Source of the DNA: Streptococcus sanguinis
GTDB lineage: Bacteria > Bacillota > Bacilli > Lactobacillales > Streptococcaceae
DNA: 64,000 bases
Assembly: GCF_003943735.1 (NCBI RefSeq)
Contig: NZ_RJMV01000004.1
Coordinates: forward strand, 62,001-126,000
Direction: 5' to 3'
A program made the position numbers and the translations under genes. Shown piece after piece: positions 50,107 through 58,092 of this stretch. The notes beneath the pieces are model-generated. The model was not told the origin of the DNA. It saw nothing but the letters and a program-made list of their open reading frames with translations, and ran no database searches. Positions within the stretch are counted from its first letter, which is position 1, and each line of letters begins with the position of its first letter.

Positions 50107-51168
50107 TTATTCACCTCCAATCGCTGTGATAGGGTCAATTTTCAGAACCCGGTGAATGGACAAAAGTCCGCCAGCCAGTGACATGAAAACAATCAGGACA
50201 ATCAATCCAGCATAAGCTCGCCAGTCACTGTAAAAAGGCATAGAAGCTGGCAAGACTAGCTGGGTTCCCAAAAGAGCCAAGACAGCTAAGCTGATTCCCA
50301 GAGTGGACAGGATGAAAATCTGCCAAAAAATAGAAGCAATAATCTTCCCACTGGCAATCCCTTGGGCGCGCATAATGCCGTAAAGATGCGTCTTTTGGAT
50401 GGTAATGATGTACATGAAAATTCCCAATACCAAAAATGTAATCAGAACCATGGCACCAATCATAAAGGAAAAAGTCAGTACCTGAGGCTGATAACCAGGG
50501 ATATTTTCTATAAAATCGCTCATAGAGAGCTGACTAAGTCCAGCTTCTTCAATCTTCTGACCATCCTTGACCACAAGTGCACTGATATTCTTAACCTGAC
50601 TAGAGCCGTACTTTAATTCCCTGAAATCATCTAGATCCATAAAAATTACAGGTTGCGTAAAGAAGCTATTATCCTCTGTGAAACCAACAACCTGATAGAG
50701 GCGCTCACTTCCATTAAGCTGAAGCTGGTCGCCTAGTTTCACACCTTTTTGCTGCAGACGCTTATCCGCAATGACTTCATAAGCAGTCTCAGCAGGACGT
50801 CCCTCAATAATGTCAGGCGCTAGAAAACTATCCCAAGAGAGACCAAAAACCTGAGCATTGAGTTTATCAGTCCCATCTTCATAATTGGCCACTGCTGACG
50901 TCTGACCTAAAGCCGCAATTGAGTCCCCTTGAAGCAGACGGCTGTATTCCTCTTCCTTGAGAGTCGAAGCTATTAGATTCTTATTGGCATACTCCGACAA
51001 GACGATCGACTCAGCCTGCCATTGGTCCAAAGCCAAGCGATTGAGCCTAGCCAAACCGACGGAAAGACTGGATAAAAAGAAAACCATATAGGTAATGAGA
51101 AAGACCACAGCAACCACTAAACGATAGCGTCCGCGACTGTAGACAATCTCTTTAAAAGCTAAAAACAA
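50107..51168 (-). CDS. HrtB-like FtsX-family ABC permease (TTG start)
   Basis: 353 residues: one N-terminal membrane helix (about 18-40), a large extracellular domain (about 45-230) and three C-terminal helices, the four-helix MacB/FtsX layout. KTHLYGIMRAQGIASGKI after helix 2 is the usual coupling region, and LKIDPITAIGG the end signature. Start is TTG 51168 after AGGAGGACAGC. An extended -10 (TGGTATAAT) lies about 40 nt upstream. Length and topology match HrtB. Confidence 0.85.
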   Translation of the reverse strand: MFLAFKEIVYSRGRYRLVVAVVFLITYMVFFLSSLSVGLARLNRLALDQWQAESIVLSEYANKNLIASTLKEEEYSRLLQGDSIAALGQTSAVANYEDGTDKLNAQVFGLSWDSFLAPDIIEGRPAETAYEVIADKRLQQKGVKLGDQLQLNGSERLYQVVGFTEDNSFFTQPVIFMDLDDFRELKYGSSQVKNISALVVKDGQKIEEAGLSQLSMSDFIENIPGYQPQVLTFSFMIGAMVLITFLVLGIFMYIITIQKTHLYGIMRAQGIASGKIIASIFWQIFILSTLGISLAVLALLGTQLVLPASMPFYSDWRAYAGLIVLIVFMSLAGGLLSIHRVLKIDPITAIGGE

Positions 51169-51236
51169 AGCTGTCCTCCTTTGAGATATTCGAGACTATT
51201 ATACCATACAAGAAGCAAGCTGGAAAAACTATCCTG

Positions 51237-51845
51237 TCAATCCCCCTGCATATGCTCTCTGACAAAGCCCGCCAGACCGACAGCGGTCACCCTAGCATGA
51301 AAATCACTCATTTGCTGAGCCTTATAGCGAGGATGAGCCAGCCAGTAAGTCAGGGTTCCCATAAAGGACGCGGCTTGATGATTCAGGAGCAAGTCCACCT
51401 CTACCTCCTCTAAATGTGGATCAGCCAAGGAAATACTCTGCCAGAAAATCTCCCTCAAAGCTTCCTGCAATCGCCGCGAACTAGTTGGACTGCAATTCGG
51501 TCCCAAAAGAATGGCTAAGTCTTCCAAGTAAGGCTCAAAAAAATGAAAAAGATTTTGTTTCTCATGGATATAGTCAGCCACCTTAAAATCCTTTTCTAAC
51601 TTGAACAAGCAAGCAGATTCTCGTGCCTCTTGATAATAGGCCTGCAAATCACCTAGCAAACTGTCTTCTATCTTCTCCAGCAGATCATATTTATCCAAAT
51701 AATACCGATAAAAAGTACTGCGATTCACCTCCGCCAAGTCAATCAATTGGCGAATGCTGATTGTCTCAAAAGTCTGCTCTTTCATCAACTGCAGCAAGCT
51801 AGTCTCTATCCGCTTTTCTGTCTCTCTTCTTTTTTTCTCATACAT
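51237..51845 (-). CDS. TetR-family regulator (HrtR-like position)
   Basis: 202 residues from ATG 51845 (GAGG site). HTH at 5-50: ETEKRIETSLLQLMKEQTFETISIRQLIDLAEVNRSTFYRYYLDKYDLLEKIED, typical of the TetR group with a C-terminal TetR_C_8-like domain. It lies upstream of the permease on the same strand and divergent from the gene at 51955, so it may control both. In Lactococcus the regulator of hrtBA is also a TetR protein; that is the basis for the label. Confidence 0.85.
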   Translation of the reverse strand: MYEKKRRETEKRIETSLLQLMKEQTFETISIRQLIDLAEVNRSTFYRYYLDKYDLLEKIEDSLLGDLQAYYQEARESACLFKLEKDFKVADYIHEKQNLFHFFEPYLEDLAILLGPNCSPTSSRRLQEALREIFWQSISLADPHLEEVEVDLLLNHQAASFMGTLTYWLAHPRYKAQQMSDFHARVTAVGLAGFVREHMQGD

Positions 51846-51887
51846 GCCATTCACCTCAAAATGCAACAGTCTATCTAAAATTGATGC

Positions 51888-51917
51888 TTGTCTACCATCC
51901 AGCTCCCACTATATAAT
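51888..51917 (+). promoter_or_regulatory. Promoter of the 51955 gene
   Basis: TTGTCT (51888-51893), 18 bp, TATAAT (51912-51917), 38 nt upstream of the start. Lies in the divergent region with the TetR gene. Confidence 0.55.
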
Positions 51918-51954
51918 AAATATAAGCAGAAGGCAAGAACAGGAGGATTAAAAG

Positions 51955-52680
51955 ATGAAGATTATGATCAATCAAAAGGAAGTCAGTCAAGAAAGAATTG
52001 AGCAATGGCGGAAGCAGAGAATCTACAAAGCAGCTAAGATACTTAATCTACAGCTGCCTAATACTGACAACACGGAGATTATAGACCAAGCCCTACTGGA
52101 AGCAAAAATGAAGCTGACATACGAAGTGCTAATCCAGCAAATCGGAACCAAACTCAAATGGAGCCAATATTTGATGAAATGGGCAGCCAAATGGTCCAAG
52201 AAACCACGAAAACGAGCTGTTGTAACGATTTTTGCAAGTGGACTGACTGCTGCTTCTTTCAGTATAATGCTAGAAAAGTTGATGTTAGAAAAGTCAGATG
52301 TTCATAAACGAGTCAATCTTGGTGCCTGTCCAGACCATTATGCCTTGCAGCCGCACGACAGCAAACTGGAAGTCATTGAAACTGCAGGAAACAGCCCGCT
52401 GCCGACACAGTTTTTCCTTGACCTTGGTGGTGAAGCAGAAATAGAGGAGCCTCGTGATGCGTCTTATCCCTTCCAAACTGTCGGTGCCGCCAGTCTAGCG
52501 AATGGTTGCAATATCGGTGGTATTCGCCATCAGTTTCGCGACACAGAAAAAGGCCTAGAAGCCCGATTCTGTGTTGAATTCCCCAGCCTTTGTCCAGACA
52601 GCCTTATCAAAGAACACCAGCTCCACCTGGCTGCCGAATGGTCAAAGTGGATAGCTTGGTGCAAAGAGCATAAAGAATGA
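51955..52680 (+). CDS. Hypothetical protein, 241 aa
   Basis: Not recognised. Residues 1-80 are basic and helical (QERIEQWRKQRIYKAAKIL, KWSKKPRKR), followed by a weakly hydrophobic stretch AVVTIFASGLTAASFSIMLEKLML (about 87-110), possibly a membrane segment. The C-terminal half is globular, with four Cys (GACPDHY, NGCNIGG, RFCVEF, SLCPDSL) and conserved-looking SYPFQTVGAASLANGCNIGG. AGGAGG before ATG. Divergent from the TetR gene, so perhaps under its control; no function proposed. Confidence 0.75.
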   Translation: MKIMINQKEVSQERIEQWRKQRIYKAAKILNLQLPNTDNTEIIDQALLEAKMKLTYEVLIQQIGTKLKWSQYLMKWAAKWSKKPRKRAVVTIFASGLTAASFSIMLEKLMLEKSDVHKRVNLGACPDHYALQPHDSKLEVIETAGNSPLPTQFFLDLGGEAEIEEPRDASYPFQTVGAASLANGCNIGGIRHQFRDTEKGLEARFCVEFPSLCPDSLIKEHQLHLAAEWSKWIAWCKEHKE

Positions 52681-52714
52681 ATTTCCTTTCATGAAAAGAA
52701 CTACCAAGCCATGC

Positions 52715-52761
52715 AAAAACAGCCCACTGCCATCTTAAAGAGACCGCAGCAAGGCTGTTTT
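52715..52761. terminator. Terminator between the 51955 gene and the alcohol dehydrogenase gene
   Basis: AAAACAGCC and GGCTGTTTT enclose about 28 nt that contain a second pairing ACTGC / GCAG. Serves both converging genes. Confidence 0.7.
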
Positions 52762-52770
52762 CTTCCTTAC

Positions 52771-53808
52771 CTAATCAAAGACAATCATGGACTTAATGGT
52801 CTTGCGTTCATCCATGTCCTTATAAGCTTGGTCAATCTCATCCAGTCTGTACTCACTTGTAAAGACCTTGCCTGGATTAATATCACCATCAAGAACTGCC
52901 TTGAGCAAGATTTGCTTGTCGTAAGTCGTGACAGAGGCCGCACCGCCTGCCACTGTAATATTTTGAGCAAAGGTAGAACCGAGCGCTCGGTTATTATAGT
53001 GAGGCACACCGACAAAGCCTAAGCGCCCGCCGTTGTGAAGGACTCCCAGAGCTTGATCAACAGCAGCTTCTGTTCCAACACATTCCAAAGCTGCATCTGC
53101 CCCACCACCTAGAATCTCACGCACTTTGGCAATTCCTTCTTCGCCACGTTCTGCAACAACAGCTGTCGCACCTGACTCTAAGGCCATTTTTTGTCGATCT
53201 TCGTGACGGCTCATGAGAACGATTTGGGAAGCACCACGCATTTTAGCAGCAATCACAGCGCATTGTCCAACGGCTCCGTCACCAATAACGACCACCTTAT
53301 CACCACGCTTGACATCTGCCACACGTGCAGCATGATAGCCAGTTGGCATGACATCGGCCAGTGTCAAGAGTGATTTGAGCATCCCTTCTGTATAATCAGA
53401 AGGCTGACCCGGAATTTTGATAAGAGCCCAGTTAGCAAATTCGAAGCGGATATATTCTGCTTGCACCCCATTTGACCAATTATTCCCAATATGAGAATCA
53501 CAAGTGCCATCAAATCCTGCCAGGCAGGCATCACATTGCCCGCATCCATGAGTAAATGGCGCAATAACAAAATCGCCAGGTTTAACAGTCGTTACTGCAT
53601 CGCCAATTTCCTCGACAATTCCAATCGCTTCGTGCCCACTATTTTGATGGCCTGCTTCAATATCTGGACTGCGGTAGCGCCATAGGTCAGAACCACAGAC
53701 ACAGGTCCGAACAATCCGAATAATGGCATCATCTGCCTCAATGATTTGCGGACGATCAATCTCAGTCAGTCCAACTTGACCTGCTTTTGTATAAACTGCC
53801 AATTTCAT
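52771..53808 (-). CDS. Zinc-dependent alcohol dehydrogenase family protein
   Basis: 345 residues of the medium-chain dehydrogenase family. Catalytic zinc ligands CVCGSDL (Cys) and GHEAIGIV (His-Glu), structural zinc cysteines CGQCDACLAGFDGTC, and the Rossmann loop VVIGDGAVGQCAV. All motifs are intact, so an active NAD(P)-dependent alcohol or aldehyde reductase is expected; substrate unknown. ATG 53808 has AAAGGAG; an in-frame ATG at 53850 is too far upstream. Single gene. Confidence 0.92.
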   Translation of the reverse strand: MKLAVYTKAGQVGLTEIDRPQIIEADDAIIRIVRTCVCGSDLWRYRSPDIEAGHQNSGHEAIGIVEEIGDAVTTVKPGDFVIAPFTHGCGQCDACLAGFDGTCDSHIGNNWSNGVQAEYIRFEFANWALIKIPGQPSDYTEGMLKSLLTLADVMPTGYHAARVADVKRGDKVVVIGDGAVGQCAVIAAKMRGASQIVLMSRHEDRQKMALESGATAVVAERGEEGIAKVREILGGGADAALECVGTEAAVDQALGVLHNGGRLGFVGVPHYNNRALGSTFAQNITVAGGAASVTTYDKQILLKAVLDGDINPGKVFTSEYRLDEIDQAYKDMDERKTIKSMIVFD

Positions 53809-53904
53809 CGTTTCTTCTCCTTTGATATCTTTATAGTAACTATTATACAACTTAGAGCACCCTTCAAGTCAAATTTTTGACATCATTTAAGATAAAATTC
53901 TTAT

Positions 53905-53934
53905 AAAAAAGGAAACTCCTTTCTCAGAGTTTCC
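53905..53934 (-). terminator. Terminator of the lipoprotein gene
   Basis: Minus-strand GGAAACTC TGAGAAAG GAGTTTCC TTTTTT, 8-bp perfect stem, downstream of the lipoprotein stop at 53989. Confidence 0.9.
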
Positions 53935-53988
53935 TAGTTAGATTCCCTCACTGCTCATCCTGTTGTCCTGAGCAGAATGAAAAGCTCT

Positions 53989-54459
53989 TTACTGCTTGGT
54001 AAAGGTCAGAGTGTCTGGATCATCATCCAATTCGTCCACAATCAGCTGATTGCCATTTTGGCGGTAACTCTTGACATCATCACCGACAATCAGTCTTTGG
54101 TTAGCAGCATCTACTTGTACCTGCTTGATTTCCTTACTGCCATCAACCTCGGTCTCAGTCCAGGTACCAGTCGTACCATTGATTTCCAGGACATGCTGGT
54201 CACCATCATGGTCGGTTGCTTGATAGCGCCCGTCTAGATTAGTAGCCTGCCCTGCATTTGATGATGAAGAAGGCTGATTAGAGGAAGATGTGGCTGATGA
54301 CTGCGAAGTCTGATTTTGCGCAGATTGTGATGTCTGGCCTTGTGTATTCTGTGATGAACTAGTATTCCCTCCTTGGTTGGTATTGCCTGAGCAAGCAGCC
54401 AATAGGACTGCTGCTGTCAGAGATAGAATTCCGATAAAGGCTTTTTTTGTAATAGTCAT
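53989..54459 (-). CDS. Small Ser/Gln/Asn-rich lipoprotein under a cop-box-like promoter
   Basis: 156 residues. Signal peptide with lipobox LAAC (Cys 23), then a Ser/Gln/Asn-rich linker (about 24-72) and a C-terminal beta-rich domain of about 80 residues (LDGRYQATDHDGDQHVLEI, GTWTETEVDG, YRQNGNQLIVDEL). No known family; the domain looks like a small lipocalin-like or DUF-type barrel, which is only a guess from alternating patterns. Two TACANNTGTA-type sites overlap its promoter, suggesting control by a CopY/BlaI-type repressor, hence possibly copper. AAAGGAG site before ATG. Confidence 0.8.
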   Translation of the reverse strand: MTITKKAFIGILSLTAAVLLAACSGNTNQGGNTSSSQNTQGQTSQSAQNQTSQSSATSSSNQPSSSSNAGQATNLDGRYQATDHDGDQHVLEINGTTGTWTETEVDGSKEIKQVQVDAANQRLIVGDDVKSYRQNGNQLIVDELDDDPDTLTFTKQ

Positions 54460-54478
54460 ATCGCTTTCTCCTTTTTTC

Positions 54479-54539
54479 TACATTTGTAGTTTATACTTAT
54501 ATTCTACACTTGTCTGTTTCATTTGTCAAGAAAAAGCAG
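54479..54539 (-). promoter_or_regulatory. Lipoprotein promoter with two CopY-type boxes
   Basis: Minus-strand TTGACA (54534-54539), 17 bp, TAGAAT (54511-54516). Box 1, CTACATTTGTAG (54478-54489), is a perfect palindrome with core TACANNTGTA. Box 2, GACAAGTGTA on the minus strand (54515-54524), overlaps the -10 and fits KACANNTGTA. A degenerate third copy (GACAAATGAA, 54528-54537) overlaps the -35. The consensus is that of CopY/CopR and related BlaI/MecI repressors. Confidence 0.6.
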
Positions 54540-54636
54540 TTTTTATTATAAGGAAATACACCTTGCCTAAATCAATCACTCTGACTGACCTTTGCTATTC
54601 AGACGCTACTTGTTCTGTTAATCTTTCCGAGCTCTC

Positions 54637-54664
54637 TTGACAAAATAGTTCCCTATCGTATAAT
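54637..54664 (+). promoter_or_regulatory. Promoter of the 54694 acetyltransferase
   Basis: TTGACA (54637-54642), 16 bp, TATAAT (54659-54664): both hexamers perfect, 30 nt upstream of the start codon. Confidence 0.85.
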
Positions 54665-54693
54665 GATTCTATAAAAGATAAAAGGAGAAAATT

Positions 54694-55161
54694 ATGCCAA
54701 TCAGAAAAGCCCAAGTCAGCGATATTCCTGCACTACAAGGACTCCTCCAGCAAATTCTGCTTGTCCACCATCAAGCTCGGCCAGACATTTTCAAGGACAA
54801 AGGAAGCAAGTTTAGCAATGAAGAGCTAGAGAAGATTCTGGGACAAGAGTCCACCCCTATTTTCGTCTTTGAAAGCGAATCCGGAGAAATCCTCGGTCAC
54901 CTCTTTTGCTCCATCAAGGAACCTGTCAGTCCTGTACTTAATCCCATCAAGACACTTTTTATCGAGGATTTATGTGTAGATGAGAAAGCCAGAGGGCAAA
55001 AGGTTGGCGAGCAACTTTACCGCTTTGCGGAAGACTATGCTCGGAAAATCGGCTGCTATAATCTGACTCTCAATGTTTGGAACGACAATGTCGGAGCCCT
55101 GCGTTTCTATGAGCGATTAGGGCTTCAGCCTCAGGAAACTGTGATGGAGAAGATTCTTTGA
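54694..55161 (+). CDS. GNAT family N-acetyltransferase
   Basis: 155 residues. LFIEDLCVDEKARGQKVGEQLYRFAEDYAR holds the acetyl-CoA-binding R-G-x-K-V-G loop near residue 100; LTLNVWNDNVGALRFYERLGLQPQETVMEKIL is the usual motif B and C-terminus. Close in pattern to RimI-like or aminoglycoside-type small-molecule acetyltransferases, substrate unknown. AAAGGAG site and a consensus promoter suggest good expression. Confidence 0.9.
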   Translation: MPIRKAQVSDIPALQGLLQQILLVHHQARPDIFKDKGSKFSNEELEKILGQESTPIFVFESESGEILGHLFCSIKEPVSPVLNPIKTLFIEDLCVDEKARGQKVGEQLYRFAEDYARKIGCYNLTLNVWNDNVGALRFYERLGLQPQETVMEKIL

Positions 55162-55293
55162 TCTTGAAAGACAAATTTTAGGAAGCGCTAGCAATAGTTT
55201 TCGGATATACCCTACCAGCAGAATTAACTATTTTATTTGCCGAGAAATTTTCGATACAATAGATAGTAATAGGTAATGAAAGTGAGAAATCTT

Positions 55294-56439
55294 ATGACAA
55301 AATCAAAATTTCAACTGGTTGGATCTCTTCTGCGCCCAGAAAATCTCCGCCAGTATAAGACAGAAATTGAGCACCGCGATGATATTCAATATCCCTTCTA
55401 CGACAGCTTCCCAGGCTACCATGAGACGGAGACAGCTGACATCAAGGAGATTGTTGCTGAGCAAAAGGCAAAGGGAATTGACATCCTGACAGATGGAGAA
55501 TACTCCAAGTCCATGTGGCATCTGGACTTTGTCTGGGGACTTAAGGGAATTGAGCGCTACATTGCTGACCACGGCTATACCTTCAAGGACCACGACGGTG
55601 GGCAATATGAGACTCGGAAAGATATTGGTATCCGCATCACAGCACCACTCTCTGGTAAAAATCATCACTTTATTGAGATTTATAAGCTAGTCAAGGATGA
55701 GGCTGCTGGCCAAGATACCAAGCTGACTGTCTGGGGACCTGCCCATGCTTATACTGAGTTAGCTGTCTTTGACCGCTTGGCGGGACCAGGACAAGTTTAT
55801 GAGACCAATGAAGATTTGAAAAAAGGCTTGATTCAAGCCTACAAGGAATTTTTGGACGACTATAAGGCTGCTGGCGGACAGATTATCCAGTTTGACGACT
55901 GTCTCTGGGAGCTTTTTGACGAGTCCAATCCTGCCAGCTTCTTTGCAGAGGGCAATGCTAGTCTAGCTGACTTAGCAGACGAGTTTGTCGCCATCAACAA
56001 TGAAGTCGTAGACTACGCTCATGAGCTAGGACTGACTGTCTGGACCCACAACTGCCGTGGCAACTACGAAAGCCGCTCTGCTGCCGAGGGTACCTACGAA
56101 GCTATCGCGGAAAAATTCCTGCGCGACCAACACTATGATCGCTACTTCCTAGAGTGGGACAGCGATGTAGCTGGTGATGTATCAGCCCTAGCAGCTTTGA
56201 AAGACAAGGATGCGGAAGTTGTTTTAGGACTGCTTTCCAGTAAGACGACAGGCTTGGATGACGAAAAACGCGTCCTAGACCTGCTCGAGAAAGCAGCAAC
56301 CGTTTTACCAAAAGAGCGACTCCTACTCTCCCACCAATGCGGCTTCGCCTCTTGTGACTCTGGAAACGAACTCACCATTGAGCAACAATGGGCCAAAATT
56401 AAACAAGGCCAAGAAATCGCCCAAAAATTCTGGGGATAA
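55294..56439 (+). CDS. MetE C-terminal-domain-like protein (YxjG/YxjH type)
   Basis: 381 residues, about half the length of MetE, corresponding to its catalytic C-terminal barrel. Zinc-ligand motifs are visible: THNCRGN (His and Cys) and HQCGFAS (Cys), plus ILTDGEYSKSMW and QFDDCLWELF. MetE transfers a methyl group from methyltetrahydrofolate to homocysteine; stand-alone barrels such as Bacillus YxjG/YxjH are thought to use other methyl donors. No S-box or T-box is seen upstream. ATG 55294 has GTGAG; ATG 55276 is an alternative. Confidence 0.85.
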   Translation: MTKSKFQLVGSLLRPENLRQYKTEIEHRDDIQYPFYDSFPGYHETETADIKEIVAEQKAKGIDILTDGEYSKSMWHLDFVWGLKGIERYIADHGYTFKDHDGGQYETRKDIGIRITAPLSGKNHHFIEIYKLVKDEAAGQDTKLTVWGPAHAYTELAVFDRLAGPGQVYETNEDLKKGLIQAYKEFLDDYKAAGGQIIQFDDCLWELFDESNPASFFAEGNASLADLADEFVAINNEVVDYAHELGLTVWTHNCRGNYESRSAAEGTYEAIAEKFLRDQHYDRYFLEWDSDVAGDVSALAALKDKDAEVVLGLLSSKTTGLDDEKRVLDLLEKAATVLPKERLLLSHQCGFASCDSGNELTIEQQWAKIKQGQEIAQKFWG

Positions 56440-56444
56440 TAAGC

Positions 56445-56469
56445 AAAAAAGCGGTATGACCGCTTTTTT
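56445..56469. terminator. Terminator after the MetE-like gene
   Basis: AAAAAAGCGG TATGA CCGCTTTTTT, 10-bp stem with T-runs on both strands, 5 nt after the stop. Confidence 0.92.
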
Positions 56470-56562
56470 CTATGATTTTAAAATCAATGTTGGGCTGAAT
56501 TAGATTTCTTTGATGAACTCCAGTTTCATCTGCATCTGTTCAACATATTAAATCTTTTAGTA

Positions 56563-57375
56563 TCAGGAAAGTTCAATTCGCTTGAGCCAATTTTCAACCA
56601 AGGCCGTAAAGAGAGCCTCTTGATCTATCTGTGCATTGTGACCAGCAAGATCCATTACAGCATGAGTTGCCCTTGGATAATAGTGAGACAGTTGCGCTAA
56701 CTGCTGGAAGCCCACGACTTGGTCCTGCTTCCCTGCTATAAAAAGGCTGGGCTTATCGTAGCCCTTTTCCTGTATCTCTTGATCCACTTCAAACGAAATA
56801 GCATAGTTTTCTTGCAACTTTTGGACAAAGGGAGCATTCATCATCTGAATCCCTGCTAGGATTTCTTTTTCAAACCGTTGATAAGTTTCTTTAGTCTGTA
56901 AAATCGCTAAATCAACGAAATCTTCGCTTTTGCCTGCTATATCAAAACCTACCTCTCTAATTAGCAGAGTATCTTTAGGCAAAATTCTTTCTTGCGGATT
57001 GGGTACAACTACTGGACAAATAAGCAGCAAACCATCAATCTTTGACCTTTTCTTAGCCAAAATTCCTCGAGCGAGATAACCACCATAAGACTCTCCAGCT
57101 AAGAGAAAAGTTTGTTCGCTGATTACAGTCTCTATAAAGTTCAAGAGCATCTCTAAAGTCGCATCCGCACTTGCAAAAGCAGGATTGGCATCAGACCTAC
57201 CCATGCCAGGTAAATCTAAATAAATCCTTTTAAAGCCAGCATATTTCTCAAAAATAGGTTCCAAACATCCTTCCATCAATTCAGATGAACAGCCCAAACC
57301 ATGAATTGCCAAGACTGGCTTTCCTTGACCAATCACTTTATAATATAATTTATTTCCCTGATAAGTAAAAAACAT
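56563..57375 (-). CDS. Alpha/beta-fold hydrolase
   Basis: 270 residues. AIHGLGCSSELM gives the oxyanion loop (HG), LDLPGMGRSDANP follows as in lipase/epoxide-hydrolase-like members, LLAGESYGGYLARGIL is the nucleophile elbow (GxSxG, Ser about 98), AGKQDQVVGFQQ holds the acid and AGHNAQIDQ the histidine. A complete triad, so enzymatically active by appearance; substrate unknown. ATG 57375 by GGAG spacing; no signal peptide. Single gene. Confidence 0.87.
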   Translation of the reverse strand: MFFTYQGNKLYYKVIGQGKPVLAIHGLGCSSELMEGCLEPIFEKYAGFKRIYLDLPGMGRSDANPAFASADATLEMLLNFIETVISEQTFLLAGESYGGYLARGILAKKRSKIDGLLLICPVVVPNPQERILPKDTLLIREVGFDIAGKSEDFVDLAILQTKETYQRFEKEILAGIQMMNAPFVQKLQENYAISFEVDQEIQEKGYDKPSLFIAGKQDQVVGFQQLAQLSHYYPRATHAVMDLAGHNAQIDQEALFTALVENWLKRIELS

Positions 57376-57540
57376 TTTTTCTCCAATCATACCTTAAAGA
57401 CACGTTTTGCTCAAGGTGGATTCTTTATCGAAACTAGTCAAAATAATATTGTTTATGAGCCTAACAAATTATTCTTATCATCTACACCCATCAAAGCTTC
57501 TAGATGAGCAAGCTTATTCTTTCCCCTTGATTTCAGAGCT

Positions 57541-57933
57541 TCATGCCTCATTCCCAAATATCAAGGTCGACTGCTGCAGATAAGGGTTGGGATACTTGAC
57601 TAGCAGGTTCCTTACAACTCTTACCAAGTCTTTCTGCTCAGCCTGACCGGATTGGTAACGAAGCAAAAGATGCATAAAATCTTCTTTTTCAGTTGTACTG
57701 GCTTTTTTCTTAAAATAGCCCCAAACATGCTGAAAGGCATTGCAGACCTGACCGCGGTTTTCAGGCAAGGCTACCGCCTGGTCAATCAAGCCTTGAACAT
57801 GTGCTGCTTCCACCGAGTCGCTTTTTAGATACTGACGGATTTCTAGATAGATCTTACTAGAATGACTGAGAACCAGATATTTATTTCTAGCCCAAAGAGT
57901 CTGACATTGGGAGATTTGGTTTACATTTTCCAT
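57541..57933 (-). CDS. YbgA/DUF1722 family protein
   Basis: 130 residues matching the stand-alone DUF1722 domain: LWARNKYLVLSHSSKIYLEI at the N-terminus, NAFQHVWGYFKKKAS and LLVKYPNPYLQQSTLIF towards the end (the family's final PxPxYLxxQ-like signature). In many bacteria the domain is fused to DUF523. Biochemical role is unknown, though it is often near photolyase genes; none is here. Poor ribosome site. Single gene on the minus strand. Confidence 0.87.
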   Translation of the reverse strand: MENVNQISQCQTLWARNKYLVLSHSSKIYLEIRQYLKSDSVEAAHVQGLIDQAVALPENRGQVCNAFQHVWGYFKKKASTTEKEDFMHLLLRYQSGQAEQKDLVRVVRNLLVKYPNPYLQQSTLIFGNEA

Positions 57934-58060
57934 GATTACTTTCCCTACTGATTTTCAATTTCGAATTCTTCTCGTTTCGTCTACATCATTGCTCGCATCC
58001 TAGTAAGACAGAAAACAAATCAACTATGATTGGAATAAAATTTCGAAGAGTATTAATCAA

Positions 58061-58087
58061 AATCCCCAATCACATGACTGGGGAATC
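58061..58087 (-). terminator. pheT terminator
   Basis: Minus-strand ATTCCCCA GTCATGTGAT TGGGGAT TTT; 7-bp stem only six nt after the pheT stop. Confidence 0.75.
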
Positions 58088-58092
58088 GTTCA

